Below, one piece after another: positions 20,127 to 28,816 of a stretch of DNA of 64,000 nt. The first letter of the stretch is position 1. Each line of letters begins with the position of its first letter. The position numbers and the translations under genes are program-made. Source of the stretch: Dyella kyungheensis (GTDB lineage Bacteria; Pseudomonadota; Gammaproteobacteria; Xanthomonadales; Rhodanobacteraceae); the NCBI RefSeq assembly GCF_016905005.1, contig NZ_JADIKC010000001.1:372001-436000 (forward strand). Reading direction: 5' to 3'. The notes under the pieces are model-generated. The model saw nothing but the letters and a program-made list of their open reading frames with translations. It was not told the DNA's origin and ran no database searches.

Positions 20127-20726
20127 TCAAGCGACGACGAGTCGAGCCATGAGCCTGGCTTTCACCTCGGGCCATTCCTCGCGCACGATGCTGTAGAAGG
20201 CGGTGTCACGAGGGCGACCGTTGGCTTCGATCTTGTCCTTGCGCATGACGCCCTCGAACACCGCGCCGATCTTCTCCAGCGCGCGGCGCGAGCGGGCGTT
20301 GTCGGCCTTGGCGCGGAACTGCACCCGGTTGACGCCGAGCACGTCGAAACAATACGCCAGCAGGATCTGCTTGCACTCGGTGTTGACGCCGCTGCCCCAG
20401 AACTCGCTGGCGATCCAGGTCACGCCGATTTCGATCTTCTTGTCCTGCGGGTGGATCTCCAGCAGGCGGGTGGTGCCGATCACGCGACCGCCATCGCGAA
20501 GGCAGACCAGGAACGGATAGGCCTTGCCGAGCGCCCGGTCGTTCAAGGCCGTCCTGAAGTTGGGATAGAAGATCGCGGGATCGGAGTAATCCACCGAGGT
20601 CAGGCGCCAGATCTCGCGATCACGACCGACCTCGAACAATTCGTCCAGGGTTTCCTCTTCCACCGGACGAAGTTCGATCATGTGACCCTTGAGCAGCAAG
20701 GGGTGTTGCAGCGTTGGCGTAGTCAA
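20127..20726 (-). CDS. GNAT N-acetyltransferase, RimJ/RimL-like (199 aa)
   Basis: The protein has the GNAT pattern: a short N-terminal strand (HMIELRPVEEETLDELFEV), a region KIEIGVTWIASEFWGSGVNTECKQILL-like acetyl-CoA loop, and VNRVQFRAKADNARSRRALEKIGAVFEGVMR, which is typical of RimJ/RimL relatives. The acceptor may be a protein N-terminus or small amine. The annotated start is a TTG at 20726 with AGGTG upstream; an ATG at 20681 is possible but would drop the conserved first strand. It is oriented like the neighbouring genes. Confidence 0.88.
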   Translation of the reverse strand: MTTPTLQHPLLLKGHMIELRPVEEETLDELFEVGRDREIWRLTSVDYSDPAIFYPNFRTALNDRALGKAYPFLVCLRDGGRVIGTTRLLEIHPQDKKIEIGVTWIASEFWGSGVNTECKQILLAYCFDVLGVNRVQFRAKADNARSRRALEKIGAVFEGVMRKDKIEANGRPRDTAFYSIVREEWPEVKARLMARLVVA

Positions 20727-20751
20727 GATGCACCTAACAGTGGCGGTTCGC

Positions 20752-21843
20752 TCACGGGGCCAGCGGACGCACGTATTGCAGCAGCGCGCCCAGCATATGA
20801 CCCGGTTCCTCGATCATCATCATATGCCCGGAGTTCTCGAACCAGACGAAGTGCTTGTCCGGCGCCTGCAGGCGCTCGAACCACGACCAGGCCACGGGCG
20901 AGGGAATCAGCTCGTCGTGGCGGCCTTCGAACAGGATGATGGGGCAGTCGAGATGGTCGAGCGAACGGAAGCTCGCCTTCGCCATCAGCGGCGCCACCAA
21001 CTTGATGGTGAAGTCGCTGCCTTCGCCCCAGGCCTTGATGTCGGCGGACGAATAATCGGGCGACAGGTGCGGCAGGCGGTAGTAGAAATCGCCGTCCTGG
21101 CGGCCCGCGAACAACGCGCCGTAATGCACGGCCCACTTGCGCTCGCCGTCGATGCGATCGCCGGCAAAGTCGCCGGGATAGGGTTCGAGCGCCTTCAGTT
21201 CCTTCACCGCCGCGGTGTTGTTGTCCTTCAGCGCCTGCTGCAGCGTCCACTCGAACCCGTTGCGCTCGCCTTCGACGGGGTCGATGAACTGGCCCATGCC
21301 GATGTACGCGTAAAGCAGGTCCGGCCGCTTGGCCGCCACCGCCATGCCCACCACCGAACCCCAGCTGTGGCCCAGCAGGAACACCTTCTTCTTGCCGTAC
21401 TTCTGGCGCAGCTGTTCGATCAGCTCGATGGTGTCGTCGCGGTAGCGATCCACCGTCATCGTCGGTGCGAGGGTCTTGGGATCGTTCAGCGGGTAGGAGC
21501 GTCCGGCACCGCGCTGATCCCATTGCACCACGGTGAAGTAGTCCTCCCACGGGCGCTGGAAAGCCCATGCAAAAGGCATCTCCACCGCACCCGGGCCGCC
21601 GTGGACATAGATCAGGATTGGATTGCCGCGATCCGCGCCGCGAACGTTGACGACCTGGCGTGCGCCACCCAGGGTCACCTCGAAGGTTTCCTGCACGCCG
21701 TGCGGCGTCTCGATCTTGTCGAGCCCTGCAATGACGTTGCGTCCGTCGGCGTAGCGATCGGTGGTGTCGTCGCCAGCGGGCGCAGCGAACACGGGCAGGG
21801 CAACGACCAGCGCCATCATGGCGGCCAGCAAACGGTGGATCAT
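20752..21843 (-). CDS. Secreted alpha/beta hydrolase, prolyl aminopeptidase-like S33 (363 aa)
   Basis: A signal peptide (MIHRLLAAMMALVVALPVFA) leads to an alpha/beta hydrolase domain with the oxyanion region HGGPG, YFTVVQWDQRGAGRS, the nucleophile elbow GHSWGSVVG, and C-terminal acid/His segments (FEGRHDELIPS; NSGHMMMIEEP). The HGGPG and DQRGAGRS motifs point to the proline iminopeptidase family. It is likely periplasmic; the actual substrate is unknown. GGAGAA lies upstream of the ATG. It lies downstream of the propeller lipoprotein gene by 91 bases, possibly one unit. Confidence 0.9.
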   Translation of the reverse strand: MIHRLLAAMMALVVALPVFAAPAGDDTTDRYADGRNVIAGLDKIETPHGVQETFEVTLGGARQVVNVRGADRGNPILIYVHGGPGAVEMPFAWAFQRPWEDYFTVVQWDQRGAGRSYPLNDPKTLAPTMTVDRYRDDTIELIEQLRQKYGKKKVFLLGHSWGSVVGMAVAAKRPDLLYAYIGMGQFIDPVEGERNGFEWTLQQALKDNNTAAVKELKALEPYPGDFAGDRIDGERKWAVHYGALFAGRQDGDFYYRLPHLSPDYSSADIKAWGEGSDFTIKLVAPLMAKASFRSLDHLDCPIILFEGRHDELIPSPVAWSWFERLQAPDKHFVWFENSGHMMMIEEPGHMLGALLQYVRPLAP

Positions 21844-21934
21844 GGTTTTCTCCAACAACGAGGATCGATGATGCGAGCGACCGCGCGTCGATCGCACGGC
21901 CGCCGATAAGGCGCCAGGGTAGGTGCGCAAAGGG

Positions 21935-23098
21935 TTACGGCTTGTCGACGTGTACCGGCGTCGCCGCATCGGGCACGTCCGGCAGCTGCTCGCTGGTGTA
22001 CTTGTAGACGTCCGAACCGATCGCGTAGGCGGTGAAGTGCTTGCCATCGGGCAGGATGCGGAACTTGTTGATCACGCGGCCCATCGCCACAGGGTTCCAG
22101 TGCGCGCCGCCATCCGTCGTTTCGAAGCCGCCCTTGTTGGTGCCGACCCAGCCCAGCTCGGCATTGGCGAAGCCCACGCCGAACTCGGTGACTTCCTTGT
22201 TGTCGACCAGGGCGATCTCGTTCCAGCTCTTGCCGCCGTTGGTGGTCTTGGCCAGCCAGCGCTGGGTGACCTTGGTATCCGTGTCGTAGTTCTGGATGGT
22301 GGCGTAGCCCACGCTGCGCGACGGGAAGTAGCCCTTCCAGATCAGCTCGCTCTTGCGCTGGGATTCGTACGCACGCTTCCAGTGCGCGCCGCCGTCGTCG
22401 GTAGTCACGATGACGGCGTGCGATTTTTCCAGATCCGCGTCGGTGCCGCCGAAGATCACGCCATGCTTCGCATCGAAGAATTTCACATCGACGATCATGG
22501 CCAGCCACGGTGTCATGTCGATGTTGCTCCAGCTCTTGCCGCCGTCCACCGAACGCAACAAGCGGGCCGGGCCGCCGACGCGACCGGCGGCATCGATGAT
22601 GGTGCTGGCCGGGTTGTGCGCATCGGGATGAAGCACGTCGATGGCGCAGATGCCCTGCATGGGCGGGCCGGGGATGGTGGTCACCGGGCTCCAGTGGTCG
22701 CCGCCGTCGGTGGTTTCGTACAGCGGCGTGCTATCGGTGACGCCCGGGAAATAGCCGGTGCCGATGTTGCCGGCAAACCCATGCCGGGCGTCGACCATGC
22801 CGATGGCGCGGAAATAAGTGCCCGGTTGCTTGAGCACGTTCTGCCAGCTGCGTCCGCCATCCGTGCTGCGCCAGATGTTGCCCTTGCCGTTGACGTAGAA
22901 GCCCAAATCCTGGTTGACGAAGTAGATGTCGTCCTGCTTGCCCTTGTACGGCTCGGTGGGAAGCTTTTGCCAATGGCTGCCTTCCTGCGGCGTCAGCGGC
23001 GCGTCGTTGACGGCAGCAAAGCTTTGGCTGCAGGCCGTGGCTAGCAGGGCGAGCGCGAGAGGGCGAGCGAAATGGGCGAAGACCGCGTTGTTCGGCAT
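21935..23098 (-). CDS. Lipoprotein with six Asp-box/YCF48-like repeats (387 aa)
   Basis: The start at 23098 has AGGTG upstream. Residues 12-23 form a lipobox-like signal (ALALLATAC), so lipid attachment at Cys23 is likely. The mature part has six short repeats of the Asp-box type (S/T-x-[D/N]-x-G-x-x-W): RSTDGGRSW, ETTDGGDHW, RSVDGGKSW, TTDDGGAHW, KTTNGGKSW and ETTDGGAHW. These form a beta-propeller like photosystem II factor YCF48 and sialidases, but no sialidase FRIP motif is seen, so I would not call it an enzyme. It shares an upstream element with the hydrolase at 26.5-27.6 kb (see 23282-23345). Confidence 0.8.
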   Translation of the reverse strand: MPNNAVFAHFARPLALALLATACSQSFAAVNDAPLTPQEGSHWQKLPTEPYKGKQDDIYFVNQDLGFYVNGKGNIWRSTDGGRSWQNVLKQPGTYFRAIGMVDARHGFAGNIGTGYFPGVTDSTPLYETTDGGDHWSPVTTIPGPPMQGICAIDVLHPDAHNPASTIIDAAGRVGGPARLLRSVDGGKSWSNIDMTPWLAMIVDVKFFDAKHGVIFGGTDADLEKSHAVIVTTDDGGAHWKRAYESQRKSELIWKGYFPSRSVGYATIQNYDTDTKVTQRWLAKTTNGGKSWNEIALVDNKEVTEFGVGFANAELGWVGTNKGGFETTDGGAHWNPVAMGRVINKFRILPDGKHFTAYAIGSDVYKYTSEQLPDVPDAATPVHVDKP

Positions 23099-23725
23099 GA
23101 AGTGCACCTGGCTTGAATGAAATCCCTGTCCGGGGCGGTACCTACCAGGCGTCGCGCCTTGCCACCTTCCGGTCCTGATCGATCGTTTCATCGACGAAGC
23201 CAGCGTCCTTCGTGATCAAGCGCGATAGCGGCGTGGGCTGGTTGAATGTCGATGTCTGTCTCGGTTGCGAATCGAGCGCGTGGCAGCTTAGCCAGCCCGA
23301 CTCGCTTCATCCCGTGCCCATCGACACATGACTGATGGCATGACTGTGTTTGCGCGGTGCACGATGATCGCGACCGTGATTTGTTCTCGCAGCGCGCGGG
23401 ACGCTGGCAGGAGCCGCGCCCACGCTTCGTCAGCGCGCCAACGACATGCTCGATCCATCACGATGCGTCGCAACATCCAGCGATGGTCGACACACACGCC
23501 ACTGCTGTTTTAAGTTTCTCGATGTCGTGCATAACGATCGAAAACTTCGCGCAAGCTAACGCTCGCCAGCCCGCAGTTTCACTAAGGCGAAGCGTATGGA
23601 TGGCCATTTGATCGAGCGAGAACGCAGGCTAGAACACCGTTTCGCAAGGTCTTGCGCTCAAGGCTTTGTACGTGCGGCCGAACAACAGACGGGAACGTGG
23701 TGAAGTCGCCACGCGCAGGGCATCC
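23099..23725. other. 627-base intergenic region with a shared upstream element
   Basis: No credible gene is seen on either strand. It separates the divergent propeller lipoprotein and GGDEF-EAL genes and should hold both promoters. The one notable element is at 23282-23345, which matches the region upstream of the hydrolase gene at 27.6 kb. Confidence 0.6.
23282..23345. promoter_or_regulatory. Conserved upstream element, copy 1
   Basis: GGCAGCTTA (23282-23290) is followed, 32 bases later, by GACACATGAC (23323-23332). The same 9-mer and 10-mer occur at exactly the same spacing at 27661-27711. On the minus strand, the reading is GTCATGTGTC, then TAAGCTGCC, lying upstream of the propeller lipoprotein. 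It looks like a shared activator site and promoter, but no regulator is known. Confidence 0.4.
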
Positions 23726-25417
23726 ATGGCAGATCTACTAGATTCAAACAAAGGGCGCGCGCTGCATGCAGCGGACAGCATCGTCGAGCGCCTGGGCAAA
23801 GCGGTCCGCAACTCGGATCAACTCAAAGGAGCGGGGGCATTCATGGTGCGTCATCGCGTTCGGATCATGGATGGTTTTTCGATCATCCTGCTCACTTGCC
23901 TGCTCATCTACTACTGTTTCGAGTACGAGGTGTTCGAAGCGTTCTCGCGGGACGACGCGCGCGGCAAGTCGATCGACCTCAACGAGATGCTGCTGATCTC
24001 GTCCTTCGTGCTCGGCTGCATGGTGATCTTCACCATCCGCCGGCTGCGCGAGCAGAAGAAGGAGACGCGCCGGCGCGTGGCCGCGGAGCAGGAAGTGCGC
24101 GCATTGGCTTATCACGATGCGCTGACCGGGCTGCCCAATCGCCGCAGCTTCGACGATGCATTGCTCGCCGCCGTGAATTCGCCGCCGCGCGCGGGCGGCA
24201 GCCATGCGGTGCTGTTGCTCGACCTCAACGGCTTCAAGCGCGTCAACGACGTCTTCGGACATGCGGTAGGCGACGAAGTACTGATCCGTGTCGCGGGGTA
24301 TCTCAATGCCTGCCTGCGCGAGGACGATCTGGTTGCGCGCCTCGGCGGCGACGAGTTCGCCATTCTTTCCAAGCATCTGTCGGGCCCGGAAGCCGCCACC
24401 AGCATTGCCTTGCGCGTGATCGAATGCCTGGCATCCCCCGTTACCACCGGCGACGCCCGGCACCTGATTGGCGTGGGCATCGGCATCGCGCTGGCGCCGC
24501 AGGACGGCACGACGCCGGCGGAAGTGTTGCGCAAGGCGGATATCGCCTTGTATCGCGCCAAATCGCGCGGCTATTCCGATCTGTGCTTTTTTGAAGAAGA
24601 TATGGACGTCCACGTGCGCGAACGCCACCGCGTGGAGCAGGAGCTGCTGGCGGCCCTCGACGAAGGGCGGCTGCAGGCGTTCTACCAGCCGCTGGTGGAA
24701 CTGAAGTCGCGGCAGATTCGCGGCTTCGAGGCACTGGCTCGCTGGAATCATCCGTTCCTGGAAGACCTCTCACCCGATCGCTTCATCCCCATCGCCGAGG
24801 AGAGCGGCCTGATCGGGCGCCTGACCGACCAGCTGCTCGAACAGGCATGCACGGACGTTGCCGGCTGGCCGGGCGACGTGGTGCTTGCGTTCAACGTCTC
24901 GCCCACGCTGTTGCACGACTCGGAGTTCCCGACGCGCGTGCTGGCGATCCTGGCGCGGTCCGGCCTGCCGTCGTGGCGTCTCGAACTGGAAATCACCGAG
25001 AGCGCGATGGTGAAGGACCTGAAGGCCGCGCAGGAATGCCTGGGCTTGTTGCGCGCGGCCGGCGTGAAGATTGCGCTGGACGATTTCGGCACTGGCTACT
25101 CCAGCCTCTATCACCTGCGCAACTTCAAGGTGGATCGCCTGAAGATCGACCGCAGCTTTATCGAAAGCATGTCGACCGACAAGGACAGTGCCGCCATCGT
25201 GCGCGCGCTGGTCGGTCTCGGCGCGGGACTTGGCCTGGAAGTGACCGCGGAAGGCGTGGAAACGGGCGAGCAGGCCCGGCTGCTGGAAGAGCAGGGTTGC
25301 GCCCAGGTGCAGGGCTTTCTGTTCAGTGAAGCGGTGTCATCGCACGAAGCGAGCCAGCTGGTGTTTTCGCGCTGGGCGAAGGAAGGCGAGGGCGACGCGC
25401 TGGCGAGCGCTCCGTAA
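23726..25417 (+). CDS. Membrane GGDEF-EAL cyclic-di-GMP protein (563 aa)
   Basis: A variable N-terminus with two hydrophobic segments (IILLTCLLIYYCF and LLISSFVLGCMVIF) precedes a GGDEF domain with intact LGGDEF and an upstream RxxD inhibitory site (REDD), then an EAL domain with FEALARWNHP, FNVSP, EITESAM and ALDDFGTGYSSL, and AEGVE. All residues needed for both diguanylate cyclase and phosphodiesterase activity appear present, so it may do both. It would be an inner-membrane protein. The start is ambiguous: an ATG at 23843 with AGGAG also exists and would omit 39 residues, leaving the membrane part. Confidence 0.9.
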   Translation: MADLLDSNKGRALHAADSIVERLGKAVRNSDQLKGAGAFMVRHRVRIMDGFSIILLTCLLIYYCFEYEVFEAFSRDDARGKSIDLNEMLLISSFVLGCMVIFTIRRLREQKKETRRRVAAEQEVRALAYHDALTGLPNRRSFDDALLAAVNSPPRAGGSHAVLLLDLNGFKRVNDVFGHAVGDEVLIRVAGYLNACLREDDLVARLGGDEFAILSKHLSGPEAATSIALRVIECLASPVTTGDARHLIGVGIGIALAPQDGTTPAEVLRKADIALYRAKSRGYSDLCFFEEDMDVHVRERHRVEQELLAALDEGRLQAFYQPLVELKSRQIRGFEALARWNHPFLEDLSPDRFIPIAEESGLIGRLTDQLLEQACTDVAGWPGDVVLAFNVSPTLLHDSEFPTRVLAILARSGLPSWRLELEITESAMVKDLKAAQECLGLLRAAGVKIALDDFGTGYSSLYHLRNFKVDRLKIDRSFIESMSTDKDSAAIVRALVGLGAGLGLEVTAEGVETGEQARLLEEQGCAQVQGFLFSEAVSSHEASQLVFSRWAKEGEGDALASAP

Positions 25418-25426
25418 ACCGGATCG

Positions 25427-26437
25427 CTAATACTGCTTGAACCAGGCACGCAACTGATCGAGCCGATCCGTGCGTGCCAGGCCCAGCGCGAGCAGGATGC
25501 GCGCTTTTTGCGGGCTGAAGTCCTCGCCGGGAATGACGCCGTGCTCGAGCAGATAGCGCCGTCCCGCCACCCGGCCCGACGGCGCGCGCGAGCACTGCAC
25601 CACCGCGATGCCCGATCGCACGGCTGCTTCCAGCGCGACTTTCTCGGCGCCCGTGGGAATGCCGGGAGCCAGTCCGGCAGAGACGATGCCGCGTGCGCCT
25701 TTGGCGATGGCGGCTTCGATGAAGGTCTCATCGGCACCCGCATAGGAGTAGACGATGTCGACGCGTGGCAACGCCGGTGCATCCGGCATGTCGGCAAAGT
25801 CGGTGGCCGGCGCGTGCGGTCGATCAACTCGCCGGTAGAAATGGATGCCGTCGGCATCGATCACTCCCAGCGCGCCCGATTCGGCCGAACGGAACGTGTT
25901 CAGTCGCAGGGTGGAGGTTTTCACCACATCGCGGCTGGCGTGGATTTCGTCGTTGAGCACGACCAGTACGCCGCGTCCGCGCGACTGCCGCGCTTTCGCC
26001 ACCTGCAGCGCACCGAGCAGATTCATCGGCGCATCGGAACTGACGGCGCTGAACGGACGCTGCGCGCCCACCAGCACCACGGTCTGCGCGATGTCCAGGG
26101 TCAGGTTGAGGAAGAACGCGGTCTCCTCCAGCGTGGCCGTGCCATGGACGATCACGAAGCCCTTGAGCTGCGGCTGTTCGCGCGCGAGCCGGTGCAATGT
26201 TGCCCGCAGTTCGAACCAGTCGGCCGGCGTGATGTTGGTGCTGCCCACTGAGCGGAACGGCACCGCCATGACGGAGGCTACGGTCGCCACCTCGGGAATG
26301 CGCGCCAGCAGCTCGCCGATGCTCAGCTTGCTGCCGTGCTCGGGATAATCCATCAAGTCGAGCGACGAGGTACCCAGCGAGGAGAGCGTGCCACCGCACC
26401 CGATCACGGCGACTTCTGGCGATTGCGTTTCCTGCAT
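25427..26437 (-). CDS. Asparaginase/glutaminase family protein with altered catalytic residue (336 aa)
   Basis: The family motif GGT with nucleophile-position Thr17 (CGGTLSS), the HGT-x-x-[L/M]EET motif (HGTATLEET, Thr100), and the KT of the third catalytic site (VVKTSTLRLN, Lys173) are present. The residue after Thr100 is Ala101 where Asp (Asp90 in E. coli type II) is expected; the codon is GCC. Thus the second catalytic site is altered. The start at 26437 has GGGAAG upstream; no signal peptide is seen, so it is probably cytoplasmic. It follows the secreted hydrolase gene by 20 bases and is probably in one operon with it. Confidence 0.82.
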   Translation of the reverse strand: MQETQSPEVAVIGCGGTLSSLGTSSLDLMDYPEHGSKLSIGELLARIPEVATVASVMAVPFRSVGSTNITPADWFELRATLHRLAREQPQLKGFVIVHGTATLEETAFFLNLTLDIAQTVVLVGAQRPFSAVSSDAPMNLLGALQVAKARQSRGRGVLVVLNDEIHASRDVVKTSTLRLNTFRSAESGALGVIDADGIHFYRRVDRPHAPATDFADMPDAPALPRVDIVYSYAGADETFIEAAIAKGARGIVSAGLAPGIPTGAEKVALEAAVRSGIAVVQCSRAPSGRVAGRRYLLEHGVIPGEDFSPQKARILLALGLARTDRLDQLRAWFKQY

Positions 26438-26457
26438 GGCGGCTTCCCATGTCGTGT

Positions 26458-27552
26458 TCAGTGCGGCGAGGCGGCGTCCGGCTTGTGAACCGTGCGTGCC
26501 AGCCAATCGGCCAAGGTGAGGAAGTAGGTGGGATTGGCGGGCGCTTCGGTCTTCATCGTCTTGGAATCATAGGCCATGGGGTTGCTCGCGGGCGGCGGCA
26601 TCATCATGTGGTCCGCGCCGGGTATCACATGGAACTCGACATTCGGATGCGCGGGGGCGAGTTGGGCCAGGCGTTCCATCGACTCATGCACCGATACCCA
26701 GGGATCGTCGGAACCGAACAGTAGCAGCACGGGAATCTTCAACGACACCAGCGGCGCGGTCGGGTCGTAATCCATCTCCGTGCGCCAGCGGGACCGCTCC
26801 GGGTGTCCGCTCACCGTCGGTTCCATGAAGAGGTCGTCGAACCACGGCTTCGTTTTCGCCTTGTCCAGCGCCGCTTGTGCATCGGCAGTGCTGACTGTTC
26901 CGCGCAGATAGTTCTCCACCGCGTGGCGGGTATCGACCGCTTGCTGGATATCCTTGGCGCCATAGCCCTTGGTGAAGAGGATATTGGAGACCGCCCCGGC
27001 CATCTGCTGCGCGGGTGTCTGCAGCGGCGCCGAAATGGAGACGACGAAGGCGGCATCGGGGCTGCGCGTGGCCGCCAGCACGGCGAGCCAGCCGCCCTGG
27101 CTCAGGCCCCAGAAGCCGATGGCGTGGCGGTCCACGTGAGCGTCGCCGGCGATGGCCTGTTGCGCTGCCACGGCATCGTCGGCCAGCAGCTGGTAGTCGG
27201 TATCCTCGATGTTGCCTTTGGATGCACCGCTGCCACGACGGTCGTAGACGAAGGTGGCGTAACCAAGGCGCGGCAGATCCTGTTCGAGATGGCGATAGAG
27301 GCCGAAGTCCCGCGTGGATGCCATCGCGGCATGCGTCACCACCAACGCAGGCAGATGGTTGGCATGCTCGGGATAACTCAGCGTGCCCACCAGCTCGACG
27401 CCATGACTGTTGAAGTGGATGTCGCGCGTCGCGATCCTGATGGAATCATCCTGGTGCCACGGCGATTCGGCGGCGACCTTGCCGGCGGACATCAGGCTGA
27501 TCGCTGCAAGGCATAGCGTTATCGGGAAGCGGCGCAATCTTGAAGGCAACAT
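26458..27552 (-). CDS. Secreted alpha/beta hydrolase, dienelactone hydrolase-type (364 aa)
   Basis: A signal peptide is seen (MLPSRLRRFPITLCLAAISL, cleavage around KVAAES). The hydrolase fold shows YDRRGSGASKGN, the nucleophile elbow GLSQGGW, and C-terminal FGSDDPWV and GADHMMM, giving Ser, Asp and His. The pattern resembles alpha/beta hydrolases annotated as prolyl oligopeptidase or dienelactone hydrolase-like. Start site support is weak. It is the first gene of an operon with the asparaginase-like gene, and a conserved upstream element (27661-27735) is shared with the propeller lipoprotein gene. Substrate unknown. Confidence 0.88.
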   Translation of the reverse strand: MLPSRLRRFPITLCLAAISLMSAGKVAAESPWHQDDSIRIATRDIHFNSHGVELVGTLSYPEHANHLPALVVTHAAMASTRDFGLYRHLEQDLPRLGYATFVYDRRGSGASKGNIEDTDYQLLADDAVAAQQAIAGDAHVDRHAIGFWGLSQGGWLAVLAATRSPDAAFVVSISAPLQTPAQQMAGAVSNILFTKGYGAKDIQQAVDTRHAVENYLRGTVSTADAQAALDKAKTKPWFDDLFMEPTVSGHPERSRWRTEMDYDPTAPLVSLKIPVLLLFGSDDPWVSVHESMERLAQLAPAHPNVEFHVIPGADHMMMPPPASNPMAYDSKTMKTEAPANPTYFLTLADWLARTVHKPDAASPH

Positions 27553-27856
27553 AAGTACTCACACGGGGCGTGGGGACATCGCTGGTCCGTTCGTTACGGC
27601 GGCCGATGGTGCCGGCATGCGGCAACAGGCATGCCGCGCCGAGGCTCGGAGGCGGCGGCAGGCAGCTTATCGAAGGGACATTTGCCTGGCCTGTGTCGAT
27701 GGACACATGACCGATGACCTGCATGTATCGACACGTCCGCCGCTTGCGGCGTCTCATGCGCCGCTCGTCACGGCGGTGGCACCAGTCGACACAGAAGCTT
27801 GGACCACGCGTTGACCGCGGCCTAGCCTCGGCGCGACTTTCCGAGGGATCTGCCCG
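27553..27856. other. 304-base intergenic region between divergent genes
   Basis: No coding sequence is supported. It lies between the divergent hydrolase operon and the PD40 gene. It contains the second copy of the spaced element (27661-27711) and a dyad of GTGTCGAT (27692-27699) with ATCGACAC (27727-27734). Confidence 0.6.
27661..27735. promoter_or_regulatory. Conserved upstream element, copy 2, with dyad
   Basis: GGCAGCTTA (27661-27669) and GACACATGAC (27702-27711) match copy 1 at 23282-23332 with the same spacing. In addition GTGTCGAT and ATCGACAC form an inverted pair with CATG at each inner side. The element is about 110-180 bases upstream of the hydrolase start. It is a candidate regulator-binding site. 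Confidence 0.42.
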
Positions 27857-28717
27857 ATGCGCTCTCTATCCCTGTTGGTTCTTTTGCTCGCTGCGGGCAC
27901 CGCGCATGCTGCCGAACCCTGGCAGCAACCCAATGACGCGTCGCTCGCGTTCTCGCCCGATGGACACACCGTCGTGTTCTCACGCGGAGAGGGCGCGACC
28001 CGTCACCTCTATACGACCGAGCGCAGCAACGCGGACTGGTCGGCGGCCGCCTTGCTGCCCTTTTCCAGCGACTGGATGGATCTTGAACCGGCGATGGCGC
28101 CCGACGGCAGCTATCTGGTATTCGCCTCCAATCGACCGGCGCACGCGGGTGGCAGCGCCATCGACGGCTATTTCAACGGCAAGCCACGACCGCGACGTGG
28201 CGGCAACCTGTGGCGTGTGAATCGCACCACGCAGGGCTGGGGTACGCCACAGCGCTTGCCGGATGCGATCAACGACGGCACGTCGATCTTCTCGCCGGCT
28301 CTGGCCGCCGACGGCAGCCTCTATTTCATGAAGCCCGATCCGCTAGGCGGCAAGTTCCGCCTCTATCTCAGCCGCAGGAAGGGCGGCCAATACCAGGCGC
28401 CGACGCCGTTGGGTTTCAGCGATGGCATCACCGGCGATTTCGATCCCGCGGTGGCACCCGACCAGTCGTTCATGGTGTTCAGTTCGTCGCGACCCCCATC
28501 GACCAGCAGCGGCAGCGCACTGTTCATTACCTTTGCCACTGGGCAGGGCTGGAGCCCGCCGCAACCCTTGGGACCGACGGGCATCGAGGCGCGGCTGTCG
28601 CCGGATCTCTCCACGCTCTATTACAGCGGCGACGATCAACGCATCCACAGTTTTCCGCTGGCCGACTGGCGTGCCCGTATGGAGGGGCACGGCGCAACTG
28701 CGCCGACAGCGAAGTAG
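27857..28717 (+). CDS. Secreted TolB-like PD40 beta-propeller protein (286 aa)
   Basis: A signal peptide (MRSLSLLVLLLAAGTAHA) precedes PD40-type repeats: FSPDGHTVVFSR, MAPDGSYLVFASNR, VAPDQSFMVFSSSR and LSPDLSTLYYSG. These are TolB-like propeller blades. No catalytic domain is attached. It probably lies in the periplasm and binds a ligand or partner. GAGGG lies upstream of the ATG. It is divergent from the hydrolase-asparaginase operon. Confidence 0.85.
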   Translation: MRSLSLLVLLLAAGTAHAAEPWQQPNDASLAFSPDGHTVVFSRGEGATRHLYTTERSNADWSAAALLPFSSDWMDLEPAMAPDGSYLVFASNRPAHAGGSAIDGYFNGKPRPRRGGNLWRVNRTTQGWGTPQRLPDAINDGTSIFSPALAADGSLYFMKPDPLGGKFRLYLSRRKGGQYQAPTPLGFSDGITGDFDPAVAPDQSFMVFSSSRPPSTSSGSALFITFATGQGWSPPQPLGPTGIEARLSPDLSTLYYSGDDQRIHSFPLADWRARMEGHGATAPTAK

Positions 28718-28816
28718 CGTTGCGACGGGCCCGCGTGGCCGGCCAGGACGCACGCTGTAGACATTGGTCACAACTTGCCCGGCCGTCCACACCCGCGATC
28801 CATTGAGCCGATCATC

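Noticed and set aside
21935-23098. Sialidase
   Set aside because: Six Asp-box repeats are present but no FRIP motif or catalytic Arg triad is visible; a YCF48-like propeller is the safer call.
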